A stretch of DNA of 25,933 bases from CAZGWJ01 sp964529445 (GCA_964529445.1 CAZGWJ010000034.1:1-25933), one strand, 5' to 3'. Counted from the first letter of the stretch, positions 6,622 to 14,887 are shown. The notes: generated by a model not told the origin, from the sequence alone. Translations and numbers: made by a program.

Positions 6622-7997
6622 GGGCACACCTCCTTGTACGGCACGGAAAGTAGGACTTGGGCCGTTGGTACCGGACGTTGGACCTTCGTGTACGGCACCG
6701 CATTCTCGAGATGCGCGGTCCCTCCCCGCAGGATCTGGCTGGGTTGGATGGGTTCCCGTCTTAGTTTTCGCAAACGGGGCTTCAGGTCGTCCACAATGTC
6801 CTTCCAGGCAATGCCGTAATGCGCGCACACGTCGTCCCATCCAAGGTTTCGCCTCAAGACCATGAGGTCTGACACGGAACAACCGCACAGCACGGTCAAG
6901 CGCATAATGAGAAATGAGAGCGTGGGCGGCAGACCCAGGGCTCTCACCTCGGCCACCACAGCCGACGAACAACCGATCTCGGCCGCCACGGTCGCGTCGT
7001 CATAGGGGGAATCCGGGTCCTCCGAGGTCGGGGTTGATGTGGGGACGATCGGTGCACAAGAATGGATGAAAAGCACCTCATCCAGCAACAGGTCGATGTT
7101 CCCGACGTCGCTCACGACGACTGCCGAGACAGCCGTGCAGTCGCCCAGGACGGCGGAAAGGGAGGCCGGTGCGCCCCAACCCTGCTGGTGAAGATTCGTC
7201 ACGGGAAGGGTGTAGAGGAACCGTCCCGGGTCCAGCGCCGCCAGGACCCCGTAATGGTCCCCATCAGCCGTTTCGGGGGACTCGAGCTGGAACCAAACCG
7301 TCACGGACTGACTGGCATAAACGGCGAACTGAATCCCCTGCATACACCCGTAGGTCCTGTAACCCGGCCCTATATCCGCCCGAAAGGTCAGGGTGCTTCC
7401 CAGGATCGGATAAACCCCTTGGGCTGAGACCCGGAGGACCTTCTTGCCCCAGGTCGGGTTGTCCGCGAGGACCGTCATGGGCTGGGCGATGCAGGATCCC
7501 GTCCCCGTGGCGGACCAGACGCCGCCACGGAAATGGGACAGATCCCCGTCCTCGAAGTCGTCCAGCAGGTCCACCCAGGCCCCGGTCGGTGTATCGGTCG
7601 GCGTTAAGGTGGGAGTCGCGGTCGCCCCATAGGGCTGGGTGCATGTGAACGTGGGGGTCGGAGTGAAGGTCGCCGTCGATGGCAGGATCGTGGTTGTCCA
7701 CGTGTATGTTTCAGTCCACGTGAACGTCTCCGTCGGCGTGATGGTCCACGTCCGTGTTGAAGTGTTCGAAGGGGTGCTCGTCTCGGTCCTCGTATCCGTC
7801 TGCGTGGCGGTAAAGGTCCGTGTGAAGGTTTGCGTCCGGGTGAAGGTCTGCGAAAAGGTGCGCGTGTTCGTGCGCGTCATGGTCGCGGTCGGCGTGAAGG
7901 TGGCCGTCTGGGCGAAAACCCCGCTTGCGAGGGATGTCAGGAATAGGACGGTCCAGAAATAGGCCTTCTTTGGGTCTCGAACGGTCTCGCGTCGCAT
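6618..7997 (-). CDS. Secreted Thr-Pro-linker protein with unidentified helical C-terminal domain
   Basis: A 459-residue protein; the start is an ATG with GGAGG five bases upstream. The signal peptide probably ends at VFA-Q (27-30). Residues 31-137 are a Thr-rich linker with unusually many Arg and Trp. Residues about 140-312 form a beta-rich domain opening with DDFEDGD (145-151) and ending with LLLDEVLF (303-310), like carbohydrate-binding or CIA30-like jelly rolls. After a short TSTPTS linker, residues about 333-410 are predicted helical and carry RRNLGWDDVCAHYGI (382-396). I cannot name that domain; its helix-rich character is unlike the other exoproteins here. The tail (about 420-459) repeats VPYTKV and VPYKEV. 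The stop overlaps the start of the PQQ-domain gene by four bases, so the two are co-translated and may act together. Confidence 0.8.
   Translation of the reverse strand: MRRETVRDPKKAYFWTVLFLTSLASGVFAQTATFTPTATMTRTNTRTFSQTFTRTQTFTRTFTATQTDTRTETSTPSNTSTRTWTITPTETFTWTETYTWTTTILPSTATFTPTPTFTCTQPYGATATPTLTPTDTPTGAWVDLLDDFEDGDLSHFRGGVWSATGTGSCIAQPMTVLADNPTWGKKVLRVSAQGVYPILGSTLTFRADIGPGYRTYGCMQGIQFAVYASQSVTVWFQLESPETADGDHYGVLAALDPGRFLYTLPVTNLHQQGWGAPASLSAVLGDCTAVSAVVVSDVGNIDLLLDEVLFIHSCAPIVPTSTPTSEDPDSPYDDATVAAEIGCSSAVVAEVRALGLPPTLSFLIMRLTVLCGCSVSDLMVLRRNLGWDDVCAHYGIAWKDIVDDLKPRLRKLRREPIQPSQILRGGTAHLENAVPYTKVQRPVPTAQVLLSVPYKEVCP
7587..7907 (-). repeat. Thr-rich linker-coding degenerate repeat
   Basis: It encodes residues 31-137 of the 459-aa protein. 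Thr alternates with Phe, Arg, Trp, Ser and Pro (TFTRTQTFTR and similar), so it is less proline-rich than the other three linkers. Confidence 0.7.
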
Positions 7998-8365
7998 TCG
8001 GGCCTCCAGGGGAGCTGGGTTTCTAGGACGACGGGTTGATGTATCGCACGAAGCGTGCCAGCTTTTCCGGGGTGACTTCGTGGATGGACTTTGCCTTTGC
8101 TATAGGGAAGGAAGAACGGAGTTTATTCCGTCGGATCGAACGGGACAGCACGGGCGGAATAAGAGCCGCACCGGCGCTTCAGGGGTGTCCGCGCTGGCCG
8201 CGCTTTAACGCTCCATATGTGCCGCGGTCGAGTGCAGGATGTCAGCAAACCATGCAAACGATGGAAAAATTCCGACAGAACGGAAAAGGGTTTCAAGGTA
8301 CGGGTGGGACTTTCTTGGAATAAACAGGATGGATGATTCCCTAAATCAGTTCCGCATGGCCCCAA
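7998..8365. other. Intergenic region upstream of the 459-aa protein gene
   Basis: I see no gene here. Open frames on both strands lack ribosome sites and recognisable protein features. The best minus-strand promoter fragment is TATAGC (8099-8104), without a good -35 hexamer at the normal spacing. There is no strong repeat. The promoter of the two-gene exoprotein operon must lie here, or nrdJ transcription must read through. Confidence 0.5.
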
Positions 8366-8402
8366 AAACGAAAGCCCCGACCCCCACGCGGGGACCGGGG
8401 CT
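8366..8402 (-). terminator. Rho-independent terminator after nrdJ
   Basis: AGCCCC (8373-8378) pairs with GGGGCT (8397-8402), with an inner CCCC-ACGC-GGGG hairpin (8382-8393). On the minus strand it runs into TTTCGTTTTT. It begins 23 bases after the nrdJ stop and closely resembles the hairpin at 4141-4168. Confidence 0.8.
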
Positions 8403-8424
8403 GAGGTACTTCCCGGCTATCGGT

Positions 8425-11184
8425 TCAGGAGCATCCGCTCGTGGCGCCGCAGTTGAGGCACTTGTAGCAGGCCCCGTTGCGCACCATGATCGTCCCGCAT
8501 TCCGGGCAGGGCGGCGCATCGGCCTGCGCCATGAACACCTGCTGTTCCTGGGATTTCTGTTCCACCGCCGCTTCCGCGGCCTTCGACGGAGCGGACGCGG
8601 AAACCGGTGCCGCGGCCGCCTGGGCCTTGACCTCGCTCTTGGACAGGTTGTCCTCGGCGGCAGTCTCCCCGTTCAGGAACTTCAGGGACAGCCAGCGGAA
8701 GATGTAATCCGTGATGGACTTGGCGATCCGGATCTGCGGATTGCCGGTGAAACCCGACGGCTCGTAACGGCTGTGGCTGAACTTATCCACCAGAACCTTC
8801 AAGGGCACCCCGTACTGGAGGGCCAACGAGACGGCCGTGGCGAAGGAATCCATCAGCCCGGAGACCGTCGACCCCTCCTTCGACATGACGATGAAGAGCT
8901 CGCCCGCCGTCCCATCCTCGAACTTGCCCACCGTGATATAGCCCTCATGGCCGGCGATCGAGAACTTGTGGGTGATGGCCTCCCGCTCGTCGGGCAGGCG
9001 GCGGCGCGTGGGCTTGGGGACCGCCTTCTTGCCGCCCTTCCCGTCCACCGAGGTGTTGACCGGCTGGGACCTCTTGCAACCGTCGCGGTAGATGGCCAGG
9101 GCCTTGAGTCCCAGCTTCCAGGATTGCAGGTAGGCCTGGCGGATCTCCTCGACCGTGGTCTCGTTGGGCATGTTCACGGTCTTGGAGATGGCGCCCGACA
9201 GGAAGGGCTGGACGGCGCCCATCATTCGGATGTGCCCCATGTAGTGGATATAGCGGGTTCCGTTCATGGGCTTGAAGGCGCAATCGAAGACCGGAAGGTG
9301 GTCCGGATTCAGGTGGGGAGCCCCCTCGATGGTATCGTGGGCGTCGATATAGGCCACGATGTCCTTCACTTGGCTCTCGGTGTAAGCCAAGCTGTGAAGG
9401 GCTTCCGGAACCGTCTGATTGACGATCTTGAGCGTGCCCCCGCCCACCAGTTTCTTGTACTTCACCAGTGCGATGTCGGGCTCGATGCCCGTGGTGTCGC
9501 AGTCCATCATGAACCCGATCGTGCCGGTCGGCGCCAGCACCGTGACCTGGGCGTTGCGGAACCCGTGCTCCTGTCCCGATTCCAAAACCTCGTTCCAGAC
9601 GGTCTGACAGGCCAGGAAAAGGTCTTCGGGAACCTGGTTGCGGTCGATCTTTCCCGCCTCGGCCTGGTGCATCCGCATGACGTTGAGCATGGGTTCGCGA
9701 TTGCGCAGGAACCCCCGGAAAGGCCCCACCTCCCGCGAGATGCGGGATGATTGCAGGTTGGCCTCGCCGTGCATCAGGCAGGTGACCGCCGCGGCGTAGG
9801 CCCTTCCCTCGTCGCTGTCATAGGGCAGGCCCCGGGCCATCAGGAGGGCACCCAGGTTGGCGTACCCCAGGCCCAGGGGGCGATAGTCCCATGAGTTGCG
9901 CTCGATGGACTTGGTGGGATAACTGGCGTTGTCAATGATGATCTCCTGCGCCAGGATGGTGATGTCCACGGCCTTGCGGAAGGACTCCACGTCGAAATCG
10001 CCCTCGGGCGTGCGGAACCTCATGAGGTTGAGGGAAGCCAGGTTGCAGGCCGAATCATCCAGGAACATGTACTCGGAGCAGGGATTCGATGCGTTGATCC
10101 GGGCCGTGTTCGGGCAGGTGTGCCAGCGGTTCACCGTGGTGTCGAACTGGACGCCGGGATCCCCGCAGATCCAGGCGCATTCGGCGATGAGGTCCAGGAG
10201 CTTTCCGGCGGGATGGTTCCCCATGGGGGCCCCGTCCTTGCGGGCGCGCGTGATCCACTCCTCGCCCTTCTCGGCGGCCTGCATGAAGGCGTCGGTCACG
10301 CGCACCGAGTGGTTGGCGTTCTGGAACTGGACCGATTCGTAGGCCCCTCCCACGGCGTTGAAGGCCCCGTCATAACCCGATTCGATCAGAGCCCAGGCCT
10401 TCTTCTCCTCGTCGGACTTGCAACGGATGAAATCCTCGATATCCGGATGGTCGATGTCGAGGATGACCATCTTGGCCGCTCGCCGCGTGCGGCCTCCCGA
10501 CTTGATGACGCCCGCGAAACTGTCGAAACCCTTCATGAACGAAACGGGGCCGGAGGCGGTCCCGCCGCCGGAGAGGCGTTCCCGACCGGAGCGAAGGGCC
10601 GAGAAGTTGGTACCGGTGCCCGAACCGAATTTGAAGAGCATACCTTCGGTCTTGGCCAGGTCGAGGATGGACTCCATGCTATCGGACACGCTGTTGATGA
10701 AACAGGCCGAGCATTGCGGCCTCGCCTCGAGACCCACGTTGAACCACACGGGCGAGTTGAAGGCCATCTTCTGGTTCGCAAGAAGATGGAGGAGCTCCAT
10801 GTGAAAATTCTCGGCATCCTCCTCGGAATCGAAGTAGCCCTGCTCGCTTCCCCAACGGACGATGGTGTCGGCCACGCGACGGATCAACTGTTTGGCGCTG
10901 CGCTCGCGCTCGGGGGTCCCGACGGCGCCGTGAAAGTACTTCGAAATGACGATGGTGGCGGCCGTCTGGGACCAGGACTTGGGGATCTCCGCGTCCTTCT
11001 GCTCGAAGATGACCTTTCCCTTGTCATCGGTGATGGAAGCGCTTCGCAGTTCCCATTCCAGCTCGTCGAAGGGATGAACCCCCTTCTTCGTGAAATACCT
11101 GCCGATCTTGACACCCCCGTGCCTCGTGAAGGTATCGGGGCGGGCGATCGCGGCGGACGGCTGGGATGAGGGCTTCGCGGACAT
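8425..11184 (-). CDS. nrdJ: Adenosylcobalamin-dependent (class II) ribonucleoside reductase
   Basis: A 919-residue cytoplasmic enzyme that reduces ribonucleotides to deoxyribonucleotides using a B12-derived radical, needing neither oxygen nor a separate radical subunit. Family signatures are clear: the N-C-E set in NPCSEYM (Asn367, thiyl Cys369, Glu371); Cys380 eleven residues later as one partner of the redox disulfide, with Cys158 or Cys161 in PQCSACF as the other; FGSGTGTNFS (186-195); and APTGTIGF in the C-terminal half. A linker of about 45 residues rich in Ala and Ser leads to a Cys-rich tail (CPECG, CYKCLNCG, GCS) typical of the zinc-ribbon-like, thioredoxin-reducible ends of long NrdJ proteins. 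Length fits the long subgroup. The ATG start has GGAGGA upstream. It is a single-gene unit with its own promoter, NrdR-like site, long leader and terminator. No other reductase gene is in the window. Confidence 0.97.
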   Translation of the reverse strand: MSAKPSSQPSAAIARPDTFTRHGGVKIGRYFTKKGVHPFDELEWELRSASITDDKGKVIFEQKDAEIPKSWSQTAATIVISKYFHGAVGTPERERSAKQLIRRVADTIVRWGSEQGYFDSEEDAENFHMELLHLLANQKMAFNSPVWFNVGLEARPQCSACFINSVSDSMESILDLAKTEGMLFKFGSGTGTNFSALRSGRERLSGGGTASGPVSFMKGFDSFAGVIKSGGRTRRAAKMVILDIDHPDIEDFIRCKSDEEKKAWALIESGYDGAFNAVGGAYESVQFQNANHSVRVTDAFMQAAEKGEEWITRARKDGAPMGNHPAGKLLDLIAECAWICGDPGVQFDTTVNRWHTCPNTARINASNPCSEYMFLDDSACNLASLNLMRFRTPEGDFDVESFRKAVDITILAQEIIIDNASYPTKSIERNSWDYRPLGLGYANLGALLMARGLPYDSDEGRAYAAAVTCLMHGEANLQSSRISREVGPFRGFLRNREPMLNVMRMHQAEAGKIDRNQVPEDLFLACQTVWNEVLESGQEHGFRNAQVTVLAPTGTIGFMMDCDTTGIEPDIALVKYKKLVGGGTLKIVNQTVPEALHSLAYTESQVKDIVAYIDAHDTIEGAPHLNPDHLPVFDCAFKPMNGTRYIHYMGHIRMMGAVQPFLSGAISKTVNMPNETTVEEIRQAYLQSWKLGLKALAIYRDGCKRSQPVNTSVDGKGGKKAVPKPTRRRLPDEREAITHKFSIAGHEGYITVGKFEDGTAGELFIVMSKEGSTVSGLMDSFATAVSLALQYGVPLKVLVDKFSHSRYEPSGFTGNPQIRIAKSITDYIFRWLSLKFLNGETAAEDNLSKSEVKAQAAAAPVSASAPSKAAEAAVEQKSQEQQVFMAQADAPPCPECGTIMVRNGACYKCLNCGATSGCS

Positions 11185-11470
11185 GCTTCCTCCTAATGGA
11201 AAAAAGACCGATCATTTTCGGGGATGGGACCGGGCAGGGCCCCGTCATTCTGGATGCACGACGGTCAGAGGGCGGTCGGAGAGGTCTTGCGGCAGTGCTT
11301 GTTAAACGCGTCACGTCTTGCGTTCGGTGTGGTAACGTCCCCCACTTTTGTCACGTTCAAACCGCATCGTTTTCAACGCACCTAGGAATCCAAAAAGAAG
11401 CCTTACCTGGTCAGGTGCAAACCTCACTAACACATGGGTTTTTCACGTTTTTACACCAGATTTTGATGAC
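11185..11470 (-). promoter_or_regulatory. Long nrdJ leader with terminator-like hairpin before the ribosome site
   Basis: The predicted transcript start leaves a leader of roughly 285 bases. Near its 3' end, minus-strand GACCG (11262-11266) can pair with CGGTC (11206-11210), which is followed at once by six T (11205-11200). An inner CGGGG/CCCCG stem (11240-11244 with 11219-11223) lies within. The GGAGGA ribosome site follows five bases after the T run. This is the layout of a transcription attenuator, but the outer stem is short and the loop large. I see no B12 box or other known riboswitch core. Confidence 0.35.
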
Positions 11471-11476
11471 CGAAGA

Positions 11477-11505
11477 ACTATAACCACTACATATAGTGAT
11501 TTCAA
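11477..11505 (-). promoter_or_regulatory. nrdJ promoter with NrdR-box-like palindrome in the spacer
   Basis: On the minus strand TTGAAA (11500-11505) and TATAGT (11477-11482) are 17 bases apart. The spacer contains CACTATATGTAGTG (11485-11498), which matches the NrdR box consensus (roughly ACACTATATATAGTGT) and is nearly symmetric. NrdR is the ATP/dATP-sensing repressor of ribonucleotide reductase genes; binding here would block RNA polymerase. NrdR boxes usually come in pairs, and I see only this good copy. The nrdR gene is not in the window. Confidence 0.75.
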
Positions 11506-11570
11506 GACAAATTAAACAGGAATTTTGGCCCCAAACAAGGCCTTCGATACCCCCCCACAAAACCGCGAGG

Positions 11571-11702
11571 AATTCAAATACACATCCAACGCGAAGTCAT
11601 GAAGACGCGAAAAAGTTCCCATCGACATCCAGGATACATCAACAGAACCGGCCCGTTCAGTGACTTCGTCGTTCTTCGCGGCTTCGCGCTGGCTTTGAAT
11701 GA
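11571..11702. repeat. Intergenic inverted-repeat element, copy 1
   Basis: Two arms of about 45 bases face each other: 11571-11620 and the reverse complement of 11658-11702. Both follow TTCAAA - CCA(A/G)CGCGAAG - GAAG(A) - CGAA, and the right arm shares GCGCGAAGCCGCGAAGAAC with copy 3. It lies between the nrdJ promoter and the pgi stop. No transposase gene is associated. Confidence 0.75.
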
Positions 11703-11711
11703 CACCCGGAT

Positions 11712-13028
11712 TCAGACACCCTTGGCTTTGAGCTTCGCGGCGAGTCCCTCGAAACCTTTCTTCCCCAACAGGGCGAACATGTTCTTCTTGTAGGCCTCCA
11801 CACCCGGTTGATCGAAGGGGTTCACGCCGAGGAGATAACCGGACACGCCGCAGGCGAACTCGAAGAAATAGAAGAGATACCCAAGCGTGTACTCGTCGAG
11901 ACGGTCCAGCACGATGCGCATCACGGGAACACCGCCGTCCCTGTGCGCCACGGCAGTACCGCGCATGGCCTGCTCGTTCACCCAGGAGAGCTTCTTCCCC
12001 GCCAGGAAATTCAACCCCTCGAGATCCTTGGGATCGCGGGGCACCGGAAGGTCCGCCGCCTCCTCCCTCACCCAGAGCATCGTCTCGAGGATGCACCGGC
12101 GGCCCTCCTGCAGATATTGCCCCATGCTGTGCAGGTCGGTCGTGAGGTCCACGGCGGCCGGGAAGATGCCCTTGCCGTCCTTGCCCTCGGATTCGCCGTA
12201 GAGTTGTTTCCACCACTCGGCCACGAAATGAAGTTCGGGACGGAAGTTCGCCATCACCTCGATGGTCTTGCCCTTGCGGTAGAGCAGATTGCGGGCGGCC
12301 GCGTAACGCATCGCCGGATTCTCGGAAAAGGGCTTCGAATGGCACGCGACGGCCGCGTCCTGGGCACCCTTGAGCAGCCGGGTGATGTCGAGACCCGAAA
12401 CGGCGATGGGCAGGAGGCCGACCGGAGTGAGGACGGAAAAGCGGCCGCCCACGTCGTCGGGGATCACGAACGTGGCCCACTTCTCTTTCGTCGCCATGCC
12501 GCGCAAGGCCCCCTTCTTCGCGTCAGTCACGGCCACGATGCGCTTCTGCGCCGCCTTGGGTCCCGCACCCTTCACAAGCCAGTTCTTCAGGATCCGGAAG
12601 GCCACGGCGGGTTCCGTCGTGGTGCCGGATTTCGAGATGACGACAATGCCGGTCTTCTTCGGCGAGAGGGACTTGAGAAGTCGCGAGAAGGCCGTCGGGG
12701 AAAGATGGTGTCCCGCGTAATGGACTCGGACCTTCAACCCCCCGCCGAGGGAGTCGATGGCGGCCCGGGCCCCGAGATACGACCCGCCGATGCCGACGCA
12801 CACCACGTCGGTACAGGGGGAAAAGGTTCTCGCGGCCTTGGTGACGGCGGGAGCCAGCTTCGCAGCCTCCTTGGGGAGATGCACCCAGCCCAGGAAGTCG
12901 GAACCCAGCCCGGACCTCGCCAACAGGGACTGCGCCGCGGCTTCCGCAGCCCGCGCGGCCGCGTCCAGCTCCGCCGGGGAAACAAGTTCCTCGATGTACT
13001 TCAGGTCCAACGCAACAGGTGCTTTCAT
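11712..13028 (-). CDS. pgi: Glucose-6-phosphate isomerase
   Basis: A 438-residue cytoplasmic enzyme interconverting glucose 6-phosphate and fructose 6-phosphate in glycolysis and gluconeogenesis. It belongs to the short bacterial form. The phosphate-binding SIS motif ISKSGTTTEP is at 131-140. The first family signature (DDVGGRFSVLTPVG) spans 191-204 and the second (GYLLGVNPFDQPGVEAYK) 397-414. Likely catalytic residues are Glu279 in GESEGK, His300 in TDLHSMGQ and Lys414. The ATG at 13028 has GAGGT upstream. The N-terminus is Ala-rich and short, and nothing is missing from the core. A promoter candidate lies at 13112-13141, and one arm of an inverted-repeat element falls in its 5' leader. Confidence 0.96.
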   Translation of the reverse strand: MKAPVALDLKYIEELVSPAELDAAARAAEAAAQSLLARSGLGSDFLGWVHLPKEAAKLAPAVTKAARTFSPCTDVVCVGIGGSYLGARAAIDSLGGGLKVRVHYAGHHLSPTAFSRLLKSLSPKKTGIVVISKSGTTTEPAVAFRILKNWLVKGAGPKAAQKRIVAVTDAKKGALRGMATKEKWATFVIPDDVGGRFSVLTPVGLLPIAVSGLDITRLLKGAQDAAVACHSKPFSENPAMRYAAARNLLYRKGKTIEVMANFRPELHFVAEWWKQLYGESEGKDGKGIFPAAVDLTTDLHSMGQYLQEGRRCILETMLWVREEAADLPVPRDPKDLEGLNFLAGKKLSWVNEQAMRGTAVAHRDGGVPVMRIVLDRLDEYTLGYLFYFFEFACGVSGYLLGVNPFDQPGVEAYKKNMFALLGKKGFEGLAAKLKAKGV

Positions 13029-13046
13029 GAAAACCTCTTTGAGTGT

Positions 13047-13200
13047 TATTCACCACGAAGTCTCGAAGACACGAAGAACTTCACGAAAAGTCAATTTTCA
13101 GAGCGAAAAGGACTATATCAGGATATGAGGAATACGGACAAGTTGTTCATGCGGTTTTCGAAAGGCCTTTTCGCGACCTCACGCCTCTGTGGTAAATCCG
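13047..13200. repeat. Intergenic inverted-repeat element, copy 2 (diverged)
   Basis: The left arm (13047-13092) reads ATTCACCACGAAG with CGAAG recurring every 8 bases. The right arm, read in reverse from 13200 to 13159, starts ATTTACCACAGAGGCG and continues to CGCGAAAAGG. It is the same kind of structure as copies 1 and 3, with weaker identity, and spans the pgi promoter region. Confidence 0.5.
13112..13141 (-). promoter_or_regulatory. Candidate pgi promoter
   Basis: On the minus strand TTGTCC (13136-13141) and TATAGT (13112-13117) are 18 bases apart, giving a leader of about 75-80 bases before the pgi ATG. The site lies between the two arms of repeat copy 2. Confidence 0.45.
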
Positions 13201-13207
13201 GAACATT

Positions 13208-14845
13208 TCAGGACAGCTTGAACTTCTCGATGGCAGTCTTGAGTTCCGCCGCCATGCCGGTCAATTCGCGCACCGTGGCCGTCATCTGCTCCAGCGTGGA
13301 GGCATGCTCCTGGGTGGACGCCGAAATCTCCTCGGTGGAAGCCGCGTATTCCTCGGAAACCGCGTTGATCTCCTGCACGCTCTGCACCACCTGGTCGGCC
13401 TTCTTCTTCGAGGTCTCCATATAGCCCTTGATGTTCCGGCTGGAGGAAGCCGCGTTCTCCACCCCGGTGATGATATCCTCCAGCGTGTTGCGCATTTGCA
13501 TGATGGAACGGCGTCCCTCCTCGGCCTCGTGGGAACCGTCCTCCATGGCCACCATGGCCTCCTGGGTGCCGTCCTGTACCTGCTGGATCAGTTCGGTGAT
13601 CTCGGCCGTGGCCTTGGTGGATTCGTCCGCCAGCTTCCGGATCTCCTCAGCCACCACGGCGAAACCCCTACCCTGTTCCCCGGCCCGGGCCGCCTCGATG
13701 GCCGCGTTCAGGGAAAGGAGGTTGGTCTGCTCGGCGATGCCGGAAATGATGTCCACGACGCGCCCGATCTGCTGGCTCTTGTTCCCCAGGCGGTTCATGA
13801 CATCCGAACTCTTGCGGATGGCGCTGTTGAGGGCCGCCATCTTCTCCATGGTCTGATGGGCCACTTCGCCGCCCTGGCGGGCCCCGTCGGCCGCCTTCTC
13901 CACGGCTCCGGCCGTCTCCCCCGCCTTGTGTTCGACGTCCTTCATGGTGCCCACCATCTCCTGGAGAAGATGGTGGACCTCGGAAACCTTGCCGGCCTGT
14001 TCCTCGGCCCCCTTGGAGATCTGCTGGACGGTCGAGGATACCTCGTCGCTCATGGACTTGACCTCGACCACCGACGCCGTGAGGGCGCGCACGTGCTTCA
14101 GGAGCTTGTCCGCATGCATGTTCAATTGCTCCTGGAGGTCCTTCGTCCTGCCCAGGATGCGCTGGACGGCGACCTCCATCTCGGAGCGGACACCCCCCCC
14201 GGAACGGCCCTCGACGGCCTCCCGGATCCGGAGGGTCTCCAGGCGGCGGAAAGGCTCCAGGACGAGCGCCTGGAATCCCCAGGTCACCAGGACCGTCAAG
14301 AGGAGGGTCAGGAGGAGGGCGCCCAGGAGAACGCGGTTGCGGAACGGCAGGAGCTCCAACTCGACAACCTCGCGAGGAACGAGCACGGCGAGCCCGCCGA
14401 CCACGCGGCGTCCGCCATCCTTCAGGGGAGCCGCGTAGAGGAGCACTTCACCCTCGATGGAATAGGTGAACTCGGCGCCGGGGGATGCCGCGAGGGCCTG
14501 GGTCCTCGCCCGGTCGAACATGTCGCCTTCCAGGTCCCGGCGATCGGCGGCGGAGGAGCTCACCAGAATCTCGCCCTTCGCGTCCACGATGAGGATGGCG
14601 GTGGCCCCGAGTCGGCCCATCAAGGCGTTCACCGCGTCGGTCAGGCTGATCAGGGAATCGTCCTGCAGGGCCGCCACCGCCTGCCGCCCGAGCACCACCG
14701 TGCCCGACTGAAGGAATTTGACATAGTGGTCCTTCAGTTCGCTTCGCTTTCCGGAAAGGAGTTGTTGCCCGATGAGGATGAACACCAGGCCGATGGGAAT
14801 GATGCAGACGACAATGCTGCGGAACCAGAGGTTGAATCGCGTCAC
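13208..14845 (-). CDS. Methyl-accepting chemotaxis protein
   Basis: A 545-residue inner-membrane receptor that would signal through CheA/CheW to the flagellar or pilus motor. Membrane segments are near 10-29 and 172-194, enclosing a periplasmic sensor of about 140 residues with Cache-like strands (ATAILIVDAKGEILVSSS, 81-98). After the second segment EPFRRLETLRI resembles the start of a HAMP domain, but the rest is poorly conserved, so HAMP is divergent or shortened. The cytoplasmic coiled coil has the highly conserved hairpin tip IAEQTNLLSLNAAIEAARAG at 370-389, followed by GRGFAVVAEEIRKLA. There is no CheR-tethering pentapeptide at the C-terminus (FKLS end). The start is GTG at 14845 with GGATGAG about eight bases upstream; later starts would remove the first membrane segment. 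No other chemotaxis gene is in the window. The ligand is unknown. Confidence 0.94.
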   Translation of the reverse strand: MTRFNLWFRSIVVCIIPIGLVFILIGQQLLSGKRSELKDHYVKFLQSGTVVLGRQAVAALQDDSLISLTDAVNALMGRLGATAILIVDAKGEILVSSSAADRRDLEGDMFDRARTQALAASPGAEFTYSIEGEVLLYAAPLKDGGRRVVGGLAVLVPREVVELELLPFRNRVLLGALLLTLLLTVLVTWGFQALVLEPFRRLETLRIREAVEGRSGGGVRSEMEVAVQRILGRTKDLQEQLNMHADKLLKHVRALTASVVEVKSMSDEVSSTVQQISKGAEEQAGKVSEVHHLLQEMVGTMKDVEHKAGETAGAVEKAADGARQGGEVAHQTMEKMAALNSAIRKSSDVMNRLGNKSQQIGRVVDIISGIAEQTNLLSLNAAIEAARAGEQGRGFAVVAEEIRKLADESTKATAEITELIQQVQDGTQEAMVAMEDGSHEAEEGRRSIMQMRNTLEDIITGVENAASSSRNIKGYMETSKKKADQVVQSVQEINAVSEEYAASTEEISASTQEHASTLEQMTATVRELTGMAAELKTAIEKFKLS

Positions 14846-14887
14846 TGGGATCTCATCCTTCCGCCGTTCACGAACGTTCAGGCCACC

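Noticed and set aside
6622..6972. Extension of the PQQ-domain protein by 117 residues
   Set aside because: The extra part is a shadow of the preceding gene, and the signal peptide with a strong ribosome site starts at 6621.
4489..7907. Linker repeats as a CRISPR array or minisatellite
   Set aside because: The units are degenerate, lack spacers of fixed length, stay in frame and encode continuous Thr-Pro protein.
383..7962. Plus-strand Val-Gly repeat proteins opposite the Thr-Pro linkers
   Set aside because: They are the reverse reading of ACN/CCN codons. The minus-strand frames have signal peptides, ribosome sites and folded domains.
8036..8365. Small open frames of 80-95 codons in the gap after nrdJ
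   Set aside because: They have no ribosome site, their composition is unlike the neighbouring genes, and they overlap each other on opposite strands.
11185..11470. Cobalamin riboswitch upstream of nrdJ
   Set aside because: No B12 box or conserved core was found. A B12 riboswitch would more often control a B12-independent alternative to this enzyme.
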